Source: Autumnicola lenta
GTDB lineage: Bacteria > Bacteroidota > Bacteroidia > Flavobacteriales > Flavobacteriaceae
Length of the DNA stretch: 64,000 nt
Direction: 5' to 3'
Assembly: GCF_031846515.1 (NCBI RefSeq)
Contig: NZ_JAVRHO010000010.1
Coordinates: 79,065 to 143,064, forward strand
In this document: positions 33,648 through 42,450 of the stretch, piece after piece
How positions within the stretch are numbered: the first letter of the stretch is position 1
Layout: each line of letters begins with the position of its first letter
Made by a program: the position numbers and the translations under genes
The notes under the pieces: model-generated
The model's database searches: none
Seen by the model: only the letters and a program-made list of their open reading frames with translations
What the model was told of the DNA's origin: nothing

Positions 33648-34244
33648 ATGAGTAAGAAGAACGATAATAAAATAAAAGCAGAAGAGAATTCTGCTAAAGA
33701 TAAAATAGAGGATGCCATTGACGAGGCAATAGAAGAAGTGGAAGAGAGCGAGAAAAACCATGAAGACGCAGAGGATGACTCAGATTTCGGACTTTCTGAG
33801 ACGGAACTATTGAAGGAAGAGGTGCAGAAGGAAAAGGATAAATTTCTTCGTCTTTTCGCTGAATTTGAAAATTATAAAAGACGTACTTCCAAAGAACGGT
33901 TGGAATTATTTAAAACTGCCAACCAGGAAGTAATGACAGCTATGTTGCCTGTACTGGACGATTTTGACCGGGCTTTAAATGAAATCCGGAAAACGGAGGA
34001 TAAGAACCTGCTTCAGGGAGTTGAACTTATTAATAATAAATTCAGGGAAACCCTTAAGAACAAAGGCCTTGAACCTATGAATGTTGAAGAAGGAGAGATC
34101 TTTGATGCAGATATTCATGAAGCTATTACACAAATTCCCGCACCTTCTGAGGATTTAAAAGGGAAAATTGTTGATGTTGTAGAAAGGGGCTATAAACTTG
34201 GTGAGCGTATTATTCGTTATCCAAAAGTAGTAACCGGTAAATAG
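33648..34244 (+). CDS. grpE: Nucleotide exchange factor GrpE
   Basis: A 198-residue co-chaperone that releases ADP from DnaK. It has an acidic disordered N-terminus (1-60), a long coiled coil (about 55-120, EEVQKEKDKFLRLFAEFENYKRRTSKER) and the C-terminal beta-wing with NNKFRETLKNKGLEPMN and VERGYKLGERIIRYPKVVTG. It is followed by dnaJ after 31 bases, with one terminator for both. Confidence 0.96.
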   Translation: MSKKNDNKIKAEENSAKDKIEDAIDEAIEEVEESEKNHEDAEDDSDFGLSETELLKEEVQKEKDKFLRLFAEFENYKRRTSKERLELFKTANQEVMTAMLPVLDDFDRALNEIRKTEDKNLLQGVELINNKFRETLKNKGLEPMNVEEGEIFDADIHEAITQIPAPSEDLKGKIVDVVERGYKLGERIIRYPKVVTGK

Positions 34245-34275
34245 AGCAACTTTTTTTGAACCGCAAAAATAAACC

Positions 34276-35403
34276 ATGAAAGAGGATTATTACGAGATAT
34301 TAGGAATAAGCAAAGGAGCTTCATCTGCTGAAATAAAGAAAGCATATCGAAAGATGGCTATAAAGTACCACCCAGATAAAAATCCGGGGGATACTAAAGC
34401 TGAAGATATGTTTAAAAAAGCAGCTGAAGCATATGAAGTTTTAGGAAACGAAGAGAAAAAAGCGCGATATGACAGGTTTGGTCACCAGGCTTTCGAAGGC
34501 GGCGGCGGCTTTGGCGGCGGTGGCGGAATGAACATGGATGACATTTTTAGCCAGTTTGGAGATATTTTCGGTGGCGGCGGCTTCGGAGGCGGAGGTTTCT
34601 CCGGCTTTGGAGGTGGCTTTGCCGGAGGCCAGCGACGTGCCAAAGGAAGTAATTTGAGAATTCGTGTAGCTCTTACTCTGGAAGAAATTGCCAATGGAGC
34701 AGAGAAAAAGATAAAAGTAAAAAGAAAATTACAGGCACCTGGAACTACATATAAAACCTGTAGCACTTGTAACGGTACAGGGCAGGTTACACGGGTAACC
34801 AACACGATTTTAGGAAGAATGCAAACCGCTTCCCCGTGTACTACGTGTGGCGGTAGTGGACAGATTATTGATCAAAAGCCTGCAGATGCCGATGCACATG
34901 GACTAATTACAAAAGAAGAAACCGTTTCTATAAAAATACCGGCAGGTGTTGAGGATGGAATGCAGCTAAAAGTAGCCGGAAAAGGGAACGATGCACCAGG
35001 CAATGGTATCCCGGGAGATCTTCTTGTTGCTATTGAAGAAAAGGAGCATCCCAGCTTACAAAGGGAAGGCGATAACCTGCATTACGATCTTTATATAAGC
35101 TATTCTGAAGCTGTACTTGGCAGTTCCAGAGAAATTGATACGGTTTCAGGTAAAGTCAGGATCAAAGTAGAAGAAGGAGTGCAATCGGGAAAGATTCTTC
35201 GTCTAAGGGGCAAAGGGATATCAAATCTTAACGGCTACGGCAAAGGAGATCTTTTAGTACATGTTAACGTATGGACTCCTAAAACTCTTAATAAAGAACA
35301 GAGAGAATTTTTCGAAAGAATGGCTAATGATGAGAATTTCCAGCCAAATCCAGAGAAAAGCGATAAATCATTTTTTGAAAAAGTTAAAGATATGTTTTCA
35401 TAA
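34276..35403 (+). CDS. dnaJ: Chaperone DnaJ with a single zinc centre
   Basis: A 375-residue Hsp40. It has a J domain (about 3-68) with YHPDKNPG, then a Gly/Phe-rich region (about 75-118). The zinc domain has only two of the usual four Cys motifs: CSTCNGTG and CTTCGGSG (about 158-196). At the place of the fourth motif (CNKCHGHG in E. coli) it reads ADADAHGL, just before the conserved KIPAGVEDG. The client-binding domains follow. Since motifs 1 and 4 make zinc centre I, only centre II should remain. I recall similar DnaJ in other Flavobacteriia. Second gene of grpE-dnaJ. Confidence 0.95.
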   Translation: MKEDYYEILGISKGASSAEIKKAYRKMAIKYHPDKNPGDTKAEDMFKKAAEAYEVLGNEEKKARYDRFGHQAFEGGGGFGGGGGMNMDDIFSQFGDIFGGGGFGGGGFSGFGGGFAGGQRRAKGSNLRIRVALTLEEIANGAEKKIKVKRKLQAPGTTYKTCSTCNGTGQVTRVTNTILGRMQTASPCTTCGGSGQIIDQKPADADAHGLITKEETVSIKIPAGVEDGMQLKVAGKGNDAPGNGIPGDLLVAIEEKEHPSLQREGDNLHYDLYISYSEAVLGSSREIDTVSGKVRIKVEEGVQSGKILRLRGKGISNLNGYGKGDLLVHVNVWTPKTLNKEQREFFERMANDENFQPNPEKSDKSFFEKVKDMFS

Positions 35404-35438
35404 GAAGTAATTTTTAAGAAAATTTTTATATATTTGAG

Positions 35439-35473
35439 TATCACTAAGTCTTTAGTGATAATTTTTCTTTTTC
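35439..35473 (+). terminator. Terminator of grpE-dnaJ
   Basis: A perfect 9-bp stem TATCACTAA/TTAGTGATA (35439-35447 and 35452-35460), 4-base loop, followed by ATTTTTCTTTTT; 36 bases after dnaJ. Confidence 0.9.
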
Positions 35474-35611
35474 ATAGCAATTTTTTTCCCATCCTTAATT
35501 TATTAGGGGTGGGTTTTGTTTTTATAGCCCTCACGTGGTTATAAAAAGTTCTTGATGCAAGGAACTCTCTGGCAATTTTATATATATTTACTTAATCTGG
35601 AATTTTTCTCT

Positions 35612-36541
35612 ATGGATAATCTTTTAGTGGCCGAAAATATCTACAAGCGTTTCGGGAAATTCACTGCACTTAATAATGTTTCAATAAGTATACCCCGGGG
35701 AAGTGTTTTTGGTCTTCTTGGGCCTAACGGAGCTGGGAAAACAACCCTTCTCAGAATTATTAACCAGATCACAATGCCAGATGAAGGAAAGGTTTTCCTG
35801 GATGGACAGCCCCTGCATCCGGATGATATTGTTCATATTGGTTACCTTCCGGAAGAACGCGGACTTTATAAATCGATGAAAGTGGGGGAGCAGGCACTTT
35901 ATTTGGCCAGGTTAAAAGGCTTATCCAAAGCTGAAGCAAAGAAAAGGCTTGACTACTGGTTTGAAAAACTTGAAATAACCTCGTGGTGGGATAAGAAGAT
36001 TCAGGAATTATCAAAAGGCATGGCGCAAAAAGTACAGTTTGTAATTACTGTTTTGCACAACCCGAAATTGTTGATTTTTGATGAACCTTTTAGTGGATTT
36101 GATCCGGTAAATGCCGGTATAATAAAAAGGGAAATTCTTCAGTTAAAAGAAGAAGGGGCCACTATTCTTTTCTCAACACACAGGATGGAGAGTGTAGAGG
36201 AACTTTGTGATTATATGGCTTTAATTCATAAAAGCAATAAATTGCTCGATGGTAAAGTTCGGGATATAAAGAAGCAATATAAGTCCAACACCTACGAAAT
36301 TGGCGTAGAAACTTCTAATGAAACGGCTCTACTGGCAGAGCTTCAGGACAAATTTACCCTGGGGACAGCACAGTTTAAAAGCATTAATAATGACCTCAAA
36401 CTGAGTGTACAATTAAAAGAAGGGGAATCCTCTAATTATTTACTGGAATACCTGCTTACCAAAGGAAAAATTAACCATTTTGTAGAGGTAATTCCTTCAG
36501 TAAACGATATTTTTATAAAAACAGTTACCCAAAATGCGTAA
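35612..36541 (+). CDS. ABC-2 type exporter, ATP-binding protein (NatA-like)
   Basis: A 309-residue ATPase with Walker A GPNGAGKTT (about 37-45), signature LSKGMAQK, Walker B LLIFDEPFSGFDP and the H-loop STHRM. A C-terminal DUF4162-like tail (about 215-309) follows, as in NatA/drug exporters. The ATG at 35612 is used; the frame extends 20 codons further upstream without support. It overlaps the permease gene by 8 bases, so the two form one exporter. Possible substrates are sodium ions or lipophilic compounds; not determined. Confidence 0.9.
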   Translation: MDNLLVAENIYKRFGKFTALNNVSISIPRGSVFGLLGPNGAGKTTLLRIINQITMPDEGKVFLDGQPLHPDDIVHIGYLPEERGLYKSMKVGEQALYLARLKGLSKAEAKKRLDYWFEKLEITSWWDKKIQELSKGMAQKVQFVITVLHNPKLLIFDEPFSGFDPVNAGIIKREILQLKEEGATILFSTHRMESVEELCDYMALIHKSNKLLDGKVRDIKKQYKSNTYEIGVETSNETALLAELQDKFTLGTAQFKSINNDLKLSVQLKEGESSNYLLEYLLTKGKINHFVEVIPSVNDIFIKTVTQNA

Positions 36542-37832
36542 TCTGAAGCTAATCATTGAGCGTGAATATCTGGCACGGGTCAGGAACAGGACTTTTATAG
36601 TAATGACTTTTCTTAGTCCGCTTATCCTGGTGGGAATGATCCTGTTGATAGCTTATCTAAGTATGCTTAATAGTAGTGAACAGCGCATTATAGGGATTCA
36701 TGATAAAAGCGGTGATTTTATTCAGGAATTTCAGGATGACGAGCAGGTTCAATATCTTGATTATTCTTCAAAAGACCTGGAGGTAGCCAAAAACATGATC
36801 CTGGATCAGGAATATTATGGTCTCATTTATATTCCGGACAATATTGATGATAATGATCTTGCGGGGGCAGTTCGCTTTTATGGTAAGGAGTCCCCGGGAA
36901 TGGGAATGCTGCAAAACATCGAAAAAATAATAGCAGATAAGCTTACAGATCAGGAGTTACTGAATCGTGGGATTGATACTTCTCAGATAGAAGCTGCCCG
37001 GGCACAGGTGAATGTTCAGATTCAGAATTTTTCTGGTGAAAGAAGTTCAAAAATGTCAAATTATATTAAGATGTTTTTTGGGGGAGCAGCAGGTTATCTG
37101 CTTATGATGTTTATTATTATCTACGGCAACATGGTAATGCGAAGTGTGATTGAGGAAAAAACAAATAGAATTATTGAGATTATAGTTTCTTCAGTAAAAC
37201 CTATACATCTAATGTTGGGGAAGGTTATTGGGACTTCTCTGGCCGGTATCACTCAGTTTTCTATTTGGGTGGTTGTAGGTGGATTATTACTGGCTGTTCT
37301 TTCCTTATTTTTTGGAATCGACCCTTTTACAATAGAAACTCCTGCACAGGCTCAAATGGAGCAAATGGTTCAGCCTGAAATTCAGCAATTGCTGGTGGAT
37401 ATTGTTAACCTTCCAATCCTGAGTCTTCTCATATTTTTCCTGATCTATTTTATTTCCGGATATTTTCTATACAGTGCAATATATGCAGCGATAGGAGCAG
37501 CTGTAGATAGTGAAACCGATACACAGCAATTTATGTTTCCTGTTATCCTGCCACTTATGCTGGGAATTTACGTGGGATTCTTTGCAGTTATTGAAAATCC
37601 TCATGGTACAGTTTCCACGGTTTTTTCTATGATTCCGTTAACTTCACCTATTGTGATGCTTATGCGCATTCCTTTTGATGTGCCGTGGTGGGAATTGGTA
37701 ATTTCAATAGCAATTCTTCTTGCTACAAATTTTGCTGTGGTTTGGATTGCAGCTAAAATTTATAGGGTGGGAATTCTTATGTACGGTAAAAAAGCAAGTT
37801 ACAAGGAGCTTTATAAATGGCTTAAATATTAA
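36534..37832 (+). CDS. ABC-2 type permease (NatB-like)
   Basis: A 432-residue membrane protein. It has an N-terminal helix (about 17-40), a large extracytoplasmic domain (about 45-175), then five or six helices with the ABC2_membrane_3 pattern (VMRSVIEEKTNRIIEIIVSSVKPIHLMLGKVIGTSLAGITQF). EEKTNRIIEIIVSS is typical of NatB/YhaP-like permeases. It is translationally coupled to the ATPase before it, with mscS starting 3 bases after. Confidence 0.9.
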   Translation: MRNLKLIIEREYLARVRNRTFIVMTFLSPLILVGMILLIAYLSMLNSSEQRIIGIHDKSGDFIQEFQDDEQVQYLDYSSKDLEVAKNMILDQEYYGLIYIPDNIDDNDLAGAVRFYGKESPGMGMLQNIEKIIADKLTDQELLNRGIDTSQIEAARAQVNVQIQNFSGERSSKMSNYIKMFFGGAAGYLLMMFIIIYGNMVMRSVIEEKTNRIIEIIVSSVKPIHLMLGKVIGTSLAGITQFSIWVVVGGLLLAVLSLFFGIDPFTIETPAQAQMEQMVQPEIQQLLVDIVNLPILSLLIFFLIYFISGYFLYSAIYAAIGAAVDSETDTQQFMFPVILPLMLGIYVGFFAVIENPHGTVSTVFSMIPLTSPIVMLMRIPFDVPWWELVISIAILLATNFAVVWIAAKIYRVGILMYGKKASYKELYKWLKY

Positions 37833-37834
37833 AA

Positions 37835-38758
37835 ATGCAGGAAGGGACAAGGGAGCAAATATCAGAAATAATTGAGCAGGATATCTGGGGGGCTATTAAG
37901 GATATATGGAACTATGTACTTATTTCCTACGAGGTAAAAGACGGTTCTCTTATAGAAATTACTATAGGCCTCGTCCTGCTTGTAATCTTTGTTTTTATTG
38001 TCACCAGTATTGTACTGCGGTTACTGCGATCTTTTATTAGCAGCAAGTTGATCGTGGAGGACCAAATGAAGTTTGTGAGCGTCTTCAAATTTATTAAGTA
38101 CTTTGTTTACCTTACGGTAATCCTGATTACTTTAAGTACTGCGGGAATCGACATAACCCTCCTCCTTACTGCTTCTGCCGTATTGTTTGTTGGTCTTGGT
38201 CTTGCCCTTCAGGAATTATTCCAGGATATAATAGGAGGTATATTTATAATTATAGATAAATCCCTGTTGGTTGGAGATGTCATAGAGATGGACGGAAGAG
38301 TTGGCCGCGTCTTTCAAATAAAGCTCAGGACTACCCGTGCTTTAACAAGGGATGATAAAGTAATGATAATTCCCAACCATAAATTTATTAGTGATACTCT
38401 TTACAATTATACGCAAAATCATAAAACGACCAGGGAAGCAGTAAAAGTAGGGGTGGCTTATGGCAGCGATACAGAAAAAGTAAGGCAGGTTCTCCTGGAA
38501 TGTGCAAAGGAGCAAAAGGGCATTTTAAAAAAACCGGAGCCTTTCGTGCTTTTCGAGGACTTTGGTGATTCTGCTTTAATGTTCGGTCTGCATTTTTATA
38601 TTACTGATAGTTTTGTAGATCCTAAAGTTAAAAGTGAGTTAAGGTTCAATATAGATAAGAAATTTAGGATAAATAACATTACTATTCCGTTTCCGCAGCG
38701 GGATGTACATATGTTTTATTCACAAAATAAACCTGCAGATAATGAAGAAAGCAGTTAA
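37835..38758 (+). CDS. mscS: Mechanosensitive ion channel of the MscS family
   Basis: A 307-residue protein with three membrane helices; the pore-lining TM3 (VLFVGLGLALQELFQDIIGGIFIIID) is the MscS signature. It is followed by the beta domain (VGDVIEMDGRVGRVFQIKLRTT, IIPNHKFISDTLYNYT) and the alpha/beta cytoplasmic vestibule. It opens on hypo-osmotic shock. Its last 17 bases overlap the next gene, and it follows the exporter operon by 3 bases. Confidence 0.93.
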   Translation: MQEGTREQISEIIEQDIWGAIKDIWNYVLISYEVKDGSLIEITIGLVLLVIFVFIVTSIVLRLLRSFISSKLIVEDQMKFVSVFKFIKYFVYLTVILITLSTAGIDITLLLTASAVLFVGLGLALQELFQDIIGGIFIIIDKSLLVGDVIEMDGRVGRVFQIKLRTTRALTRDDKVMIIPNHKFISDTLYNYTQNHKTTREAVKVGVAYGSDTEKVRQVLLECAKEQKGILKKPEPFVLFEDFGDSALMFGLHFYITDSFVDPKVKSELRFNIDKKFRINNITIPFPQRDVHMFYSQNKPADNEESS

Positions 38759-39647
38759 GTCACTTTTTTTAATATTTGGTTTTTTATTTTTCGAACAAAC
38801 AGACGCACAGGTAACAGACTTGGCTAGAGTGGAATATACTTATTTCCCACAACGACAATCGGATAACTCTTTTAGAAGGTTTAGAACCTTTTTTAATTAC
38901 CCCATAGAACTAAAAAAAGAAGGTTCTTATCTGGTGCCGGGCATAGAGTACAGGAATGTGAATTTTAAGTATGAAGATCCTGAATTTTTTGAAACTTCAA
39001 ATCTAGATAGGTTTCAATCTTTTACGGCATCCCTGGCTTATACCTTTAAGATGAAAAACGACTGGAGGTTTGGAGCCCAAACAGGAATTAAAATAGCTTC
39101 AAATTTCTCGCGTGGTGACATCATTAATGATGACTTAATTTATGATGGCGCCATTTATTTTATCAAAGTTAAGGACAAAGAAGAGGTGGATAAACCCTGG
39201 CGGTTAATTTTAGGTGTTAATTACTCTACTACAAGAGGTTTCCCTTTTCCGCTGCCGGTGATTAATTATTTCAGGGAATTTAGTCCCGACTGGTCATTTT
39301 CTGTAGGTGTTCCAAAAAGTAATTTGCGTTATGCCGTAAGTAAAAAAAGTACGCTGCAGGCATTTGTCACTCTGGACGGCTTCTTTGCAAACGTGCAGGA
39401 TAATTTTGATGTAGCACCAACTACTAGCAGCCAAAACGCTATTGCAGAAAATATTTCTATGACTATTCTGCTTAGTGGTTTAGGTTACGAATACAATTTC
39501 ACCGAGCATTTATCATTTTATGTTTATGCCGGATACACATTAATTAACGACATACGCTTTCGTGATGAAAATAAGGATGATGTCCTTACGATCAATGACA
39601 CCAATACCTTTTATTCACGGGGTGGACTAAAATTCAGTATACTGTAA
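38742..39647 (+). CDS. Outer-membrane beta-barrel protein, DUF6268-like
   Basis: A 301-residue exported protein (signal peptide about 1-22, ending TDAQ) made of amphipathic strands with aromatic girdles (FTASLAYTFKMKNDWRFGAQTGI, LSGLGYEYNFTEHLSFYVYAGYTL) and a C-terminal strand ending FSIL. It resembles the DUF6268 group of Bacteroidota outer-membrane proteins. It starts inside the end of mscS and its stop shares a base with the next start (TAATG), so it belongs to the same operon. Function unknown. Confidence 0.65.
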   Translation: MKKAVKSLFLIFGFLFFEQTDAQVTDLARVEYTYFPQRQSDNSFRRFRTFFNYPIELKKEGSYLVPGIEYRNVNFKYEDPEFFETSNLDRFQSFTASLAYTFKMKNDWRFGAQTGIKIASNFSRGDIINDDLIYDGAIYFIKVKDKEEVDKPWRLILGVNYSTTRGFPFPLPVINYFREFSPDWSFSVGVPKSNLRYAVSKKSTLQAFVTLDGFFANVQDNFDVAPTTSSQNAIAENISMTILLSGLGYEYNFTEHLSFYVYAGYTLINDIRFRDENKDDVLTINDTNTFYSRGGLKFSIL

Positions 39648-40813
39648 TGGCTAAAATATTATTAATAGAAGACGAAGCAGCAATAAGAAGGGTTCTTGTA
39701 AAAATACTTTCTGAAGAAAATAAAACTTATTCGGTAGAAGAGGCTGTGGATGGATTAGAGGGAATGGAGAAAATTAAAGATGAAGATTACGACCTTGTTC
39801 TCTGTGATATTAAAATGCCGAAAATGGATGGTGTTGAAGTATTGGAAGCCACGAAAAAAATAAAACCTGAAGTCCCTTTTGTGATGATTTCCGGCCACGG
39901 AGATCTGGATACAGCAGTAAATACCATGAGAATGGGAGCTTTTGACTATATTTCTAAGCCACCAGATCTAAACCGGCTTCTTAATACGGTACGAAATGCA
40001 CTGGACAGAAAGGAACTGGTAGTCGAGAATTCCCGTCTAAAAAAGAAGGTCAGTAAAAATTACGAAATGATTGGGGAATCTGAATCTATTGTTCGTATAA
40101 AAGAACTTATAGAAAAAGTGGCACATACAGATGCCCGTGTTTTAATTACCGGACCAAATGGTACTGGAAAGGAACTGGTTGCGCATTGGCTGCATCAAAA
40201 AAGTGATCGATCAAAGAGCCCTATGGTAGAAGTGAACTGTGCTGCAATTCCTTCAGAATTAATAGAAAGTGAACTCTTTGGGCATGTAAAGGGGGCTTTT
40301 ACTTCAGCAAATAAAGATCGCGCCGGAAAATTTGAAGCTGCCAATGGCGGTACTATTTTCCTGGATGAAATTGGAGATATGAGTCTATCTGCCCAGGCTA
40401 AGGTTTTGAGAGCGCTTCAGGAAAACAGGATTTCCCGCGTAGGTAGTGACAAAGACATAAAAGTAGATGTGCGTGTGGTAGCTGCTACTAATAAGGATCT
40501 GAAAGAAGAAATAGAGAAGAACAATTTTAGGGAAGATTTGTACCACCGGCTCGCGGTAATCTTAATTCAGGTGCCATCTCTTAATGAGCGTAAAGAAGAT
40601 ATTCCTTTACTGGTGGATCACTTTACCGCAAAAATTGCCAGTGACCACGGAAGTAATAAAAAAGAATTTACAGACGAAGCATTGAAAATCCTTAAAGAAT
40701 ATGACTGGCGTGGAAATGTGCGGGAGCTTAGAAATGTTGTGGAACGACTAATTATCCTTGGCGGTGAAAAAGTAACCGCAGAAGATGTAAAACTGTTTGC
40801 CAGTAAATTTTAA
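39647..40813 (+). CDS. Sigma-54-dependent response regulator lacking a DNA-binding domain
   Basis: A 388-residue protein. It has a receiver domain (about 1-118, phospho-acceptor Asp in DLVLCDIKMPKMDG) and an AAA+ sigma-54 activator domain (about 140-375) with Walker A GPNGTGKE, GTIFLDEIGDM as Walker B, and sensor/arginine-finger region VRELRNVVERL. The sigma-54 contact loop reads GAFTSA instead of GAFTGA. The protein stops at DVKLFASKF, so the C-terminal Fis-type helix-turn-helix is missing. It may act from solution or on AAA+ targets without specific DNA sites. No partner kinase is visible. Coupled to the upstream barrel gene. Confidence 0.9.
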   Translation: MAKILLIEDEAAIRRVLVKILSEENKTYSVEEAVDGLEGMEKIKDEDYDLVLCDIKMPKMDGVEVLEATKKIKPEVPFVMISGHGDLDTAVNTMRMGAFDYISKPPDLNRLLNTVRNALDRKELVVENSRLKKKVSKNYEMIGESESIVRIKELIEKVAHTDARVLITGPNGTGKELVAHWLHQKSDRSKSPMVEVNCAAIPSELIESELFGHVKGAFTSANKDRAGKFEAANGGTIFLDEIGDMSLSAQAKVLRALQENRISRVGSDKDIKVDVRVVAATNKDLKEEIEKNNFREDLYHRLAVILIQVPSLNERKEDIPLLVDHFTAKIASDHGSNKKEFTDEALKILKEYDWRGNVRELRNVVERLIILGGEKVTAEDVKLFASKF

Positions 40814-40846
40814 CTGAAGAAATGAAGTAGCCCGAAAATTCTTCGG

Positions 40847-41449
40847 CTATGCCGTTTCTATAACATTATCAGGTACGTACTTTAAGAAATACATTGTGTC
40901 GCCACTGGGATGATCCCAGGTGTGAAAAAGTTCAAAGCCAAATCTCTGGTAGACCAAAGAATTCTTTCTGTGTCGCGTTTCTGCGTATAACGGAATTTTA
41001 TATTCCCGTGCACGGCGGTAAAATTCATCTTTCATAGATTTTCCTACCTGCGTATCTGCGCCTCGTGAATCAGAAAGAATTCCCCAAAACCAACAATACA
41101 AATATTCGCCCTCCTGTGGCCGTTGCTTCTTGATGTAATTTTGGTTTTTTACAATTTGAAAAGCATTTGTAATTCCTGTAACATGCCATACAAGCTTTAT
41201 TTCTGAAAGGAGATCTTTCCAGAAGGAATCTTCTTTCTTGCTTGTTTTGAATAAAATAGCAATGCCTTTTCGGTTTTCAGAAATTACCAAAGCATCTTTT
41301 TTTATTGCTTTTTCCACCATGTGAGTGGCAAGATATCTAAAACGTATATCCCTACCGGGGCCCTTTTTAACAATATCCATAGAGGAAGGGATCTCTTTTA
41401 AAAGAGTACTAACCTTCTCAATGATCTCTTCTTTTTCTTCCTTGTTCAA
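40847..41449 (-). CDS. GNAT-fold acetyltransferase-like protein
   Basis: A 200-residue protein whose C-terminal half reads like a GNAT core (YLYCWFWGILSDSRGADTQVG, then SMKDEFYRRAREYKIPLYAETRHRKNSLVYQRFGFELFHTW; the A/S-E-T...N...Y...GF pattern is typical). The first 90 residues fit the preceding helices and strands. Substrate unknown. The likely start is a TTG (41447-41449); an internal ATG gives a protein 23 residues shorter. Convergent with the sigma-54 activator gene. Confidence 0.65.
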   Translation of the reverse strand: MNKEEKEEIIEKVSTLLKEIPSSMDIVKKGPGRDIRFRYLATHMVEKAIKKDALVISENRKGIAILFKTSKKEDSFWKDLLSEIKLVWHVTGITNAFQIVKNQNYIKKQRPQEGEYLYCWFWGILSDSRGADTQVGKSMKDEFYRRAREYKIPLYAETRHRKNSLVYQRFGFELFHTWDHPSGDTMYFLKYVPDNVIETA

Positions 41450-41529
41450 GCTGCTATAGTTTAGCAGCGAAGATAAAAAAAAATTAGTCTTTCAAAGATT
41501 GTATATTTAGGTAATCCAAAATTCGAGTT

Positions 41530-42408
41530 ATGAAAGAAGTAGACCTGCAAGACTTAAAGATATCAGAACCAATTAAATTGGAATCCCTTCCAACATCATT
41601 AGATATGGAAGCCAGTGAGAAGGAGGTTAAAAAAGAGCTTAAGCAAACAAGGAAAAAACTGGCAGACTGGCAGGATAAACTTTATGCCCACAACAAATAT
41701 TCAGTGCTGGTGTGTCTTCAGGGAATGGATACTTCGGGCAAGGATAGTCTAATTCGGGAAGTCTTTAAAGGCTTTAACAGTAGGGGAGTGGTGGTACATA
41801 GTTTTAAAACCCCAACTTCCAAAGAGTTAAAACATGATTTTCTATGGCGACATTATTGCGCACTACCCGAAAGAGGGAAATTTGGTGTTTTTAACCGTAC
41901 ACATTATGAAAATGTACTGGTCACAAAAGTACACCCCGAATATATTTTAAAGGAGCGGCTGCCGGGAGTAAATTCTGTTTATGATATCAACCGGGATTTT
42001 TGGGAAGAACGTTATGAAGCAATTCGTAATTTTGAAAAACATATATCCCAAAACGGAACAATTATCTTTAAATTTTTTCTGAATATTTCAAAAGAGGAAC
42101 AACGGCAAAGACTTTTACGAAGACTGCGAAAACCGGATAAGAACTGGAAGTTTTCTCCTGGCGACCTTGAAGAGAGGAAATTGTGGAATAATTACCGGAA
42201 TTGTTATGAAGAGGCTATAAATAAAACTTCAAACGAGAAAGCACCCTGGTTTGTGATTCCTGCAGATAGTAAACCAACGGCACGTTATTTGGTTGCTAAG
42301 ATTATGCTGGACGAACTTCAGAAGTACAAAGATGTACAGGAGCCGAGTCTTGCCCCAGAAATCCTGAAAAATTTAGAAGATTACAGGAAGCAGCTGGAAA
42401 AAGAATAA
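41530..42408 (+). CDS. ppk2: Polyphosphate kinase 2 family phosphotransferase
   Basis: A 292-residue soluble PPK2 that transfers phosphate between polyphosphate and nucleotides. It shows Walker A GMDTSGKDS (about 66-74), KTPTSKELKHDFLWRHY, Walker B FGVFNRTHYENVLVT, and the lid region KFFLNISKEEQRQRLLRRL. The length without an N-terminal extension and the GMDTSGKD motif fit the class III/PPNP-like branch (AMP or ADP). Direction and nucleotide are not readable. Single gene. Confidence 0.92.
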   Translation: MKEVDLQDLKISEPIKLESLPTSLDMEASEKEVKKELKQTRKKLADWQDKLYAHNKYSVLVCLQGMDTSGKDSLIREVFKGFNSRGVVVHSFKTPTSKELKHDFLWRHYCALPERGKFGVFNRTHYENVLVTKVHPEYILKERLPGVNSVYDINRDFWEERYEAIRNFEKHISQNGTIIFKFFLNISKEEQRQRLLRRLRKPDKNWKFSPGDLEERKLWNNYRNCYEEAINKTSNEKAPWFVIPADSKPTARYLVAKIMLDELQKYKDVQEPSLAPEILKNLEDYRKQLEKE

Positions 42409-42450
42409 TTTGTTATTTTCGTCACCAACCAAATTAGAAATTGAAATTAG

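Noticed and set aside
34482..34805. 107-codon frame antisense to dnaJ, rich in Pro and Lys
   Set aside because: It is the mirror of the Gly/Phe-rich region of dnaJ; the low-complexity composition explains the open frame.
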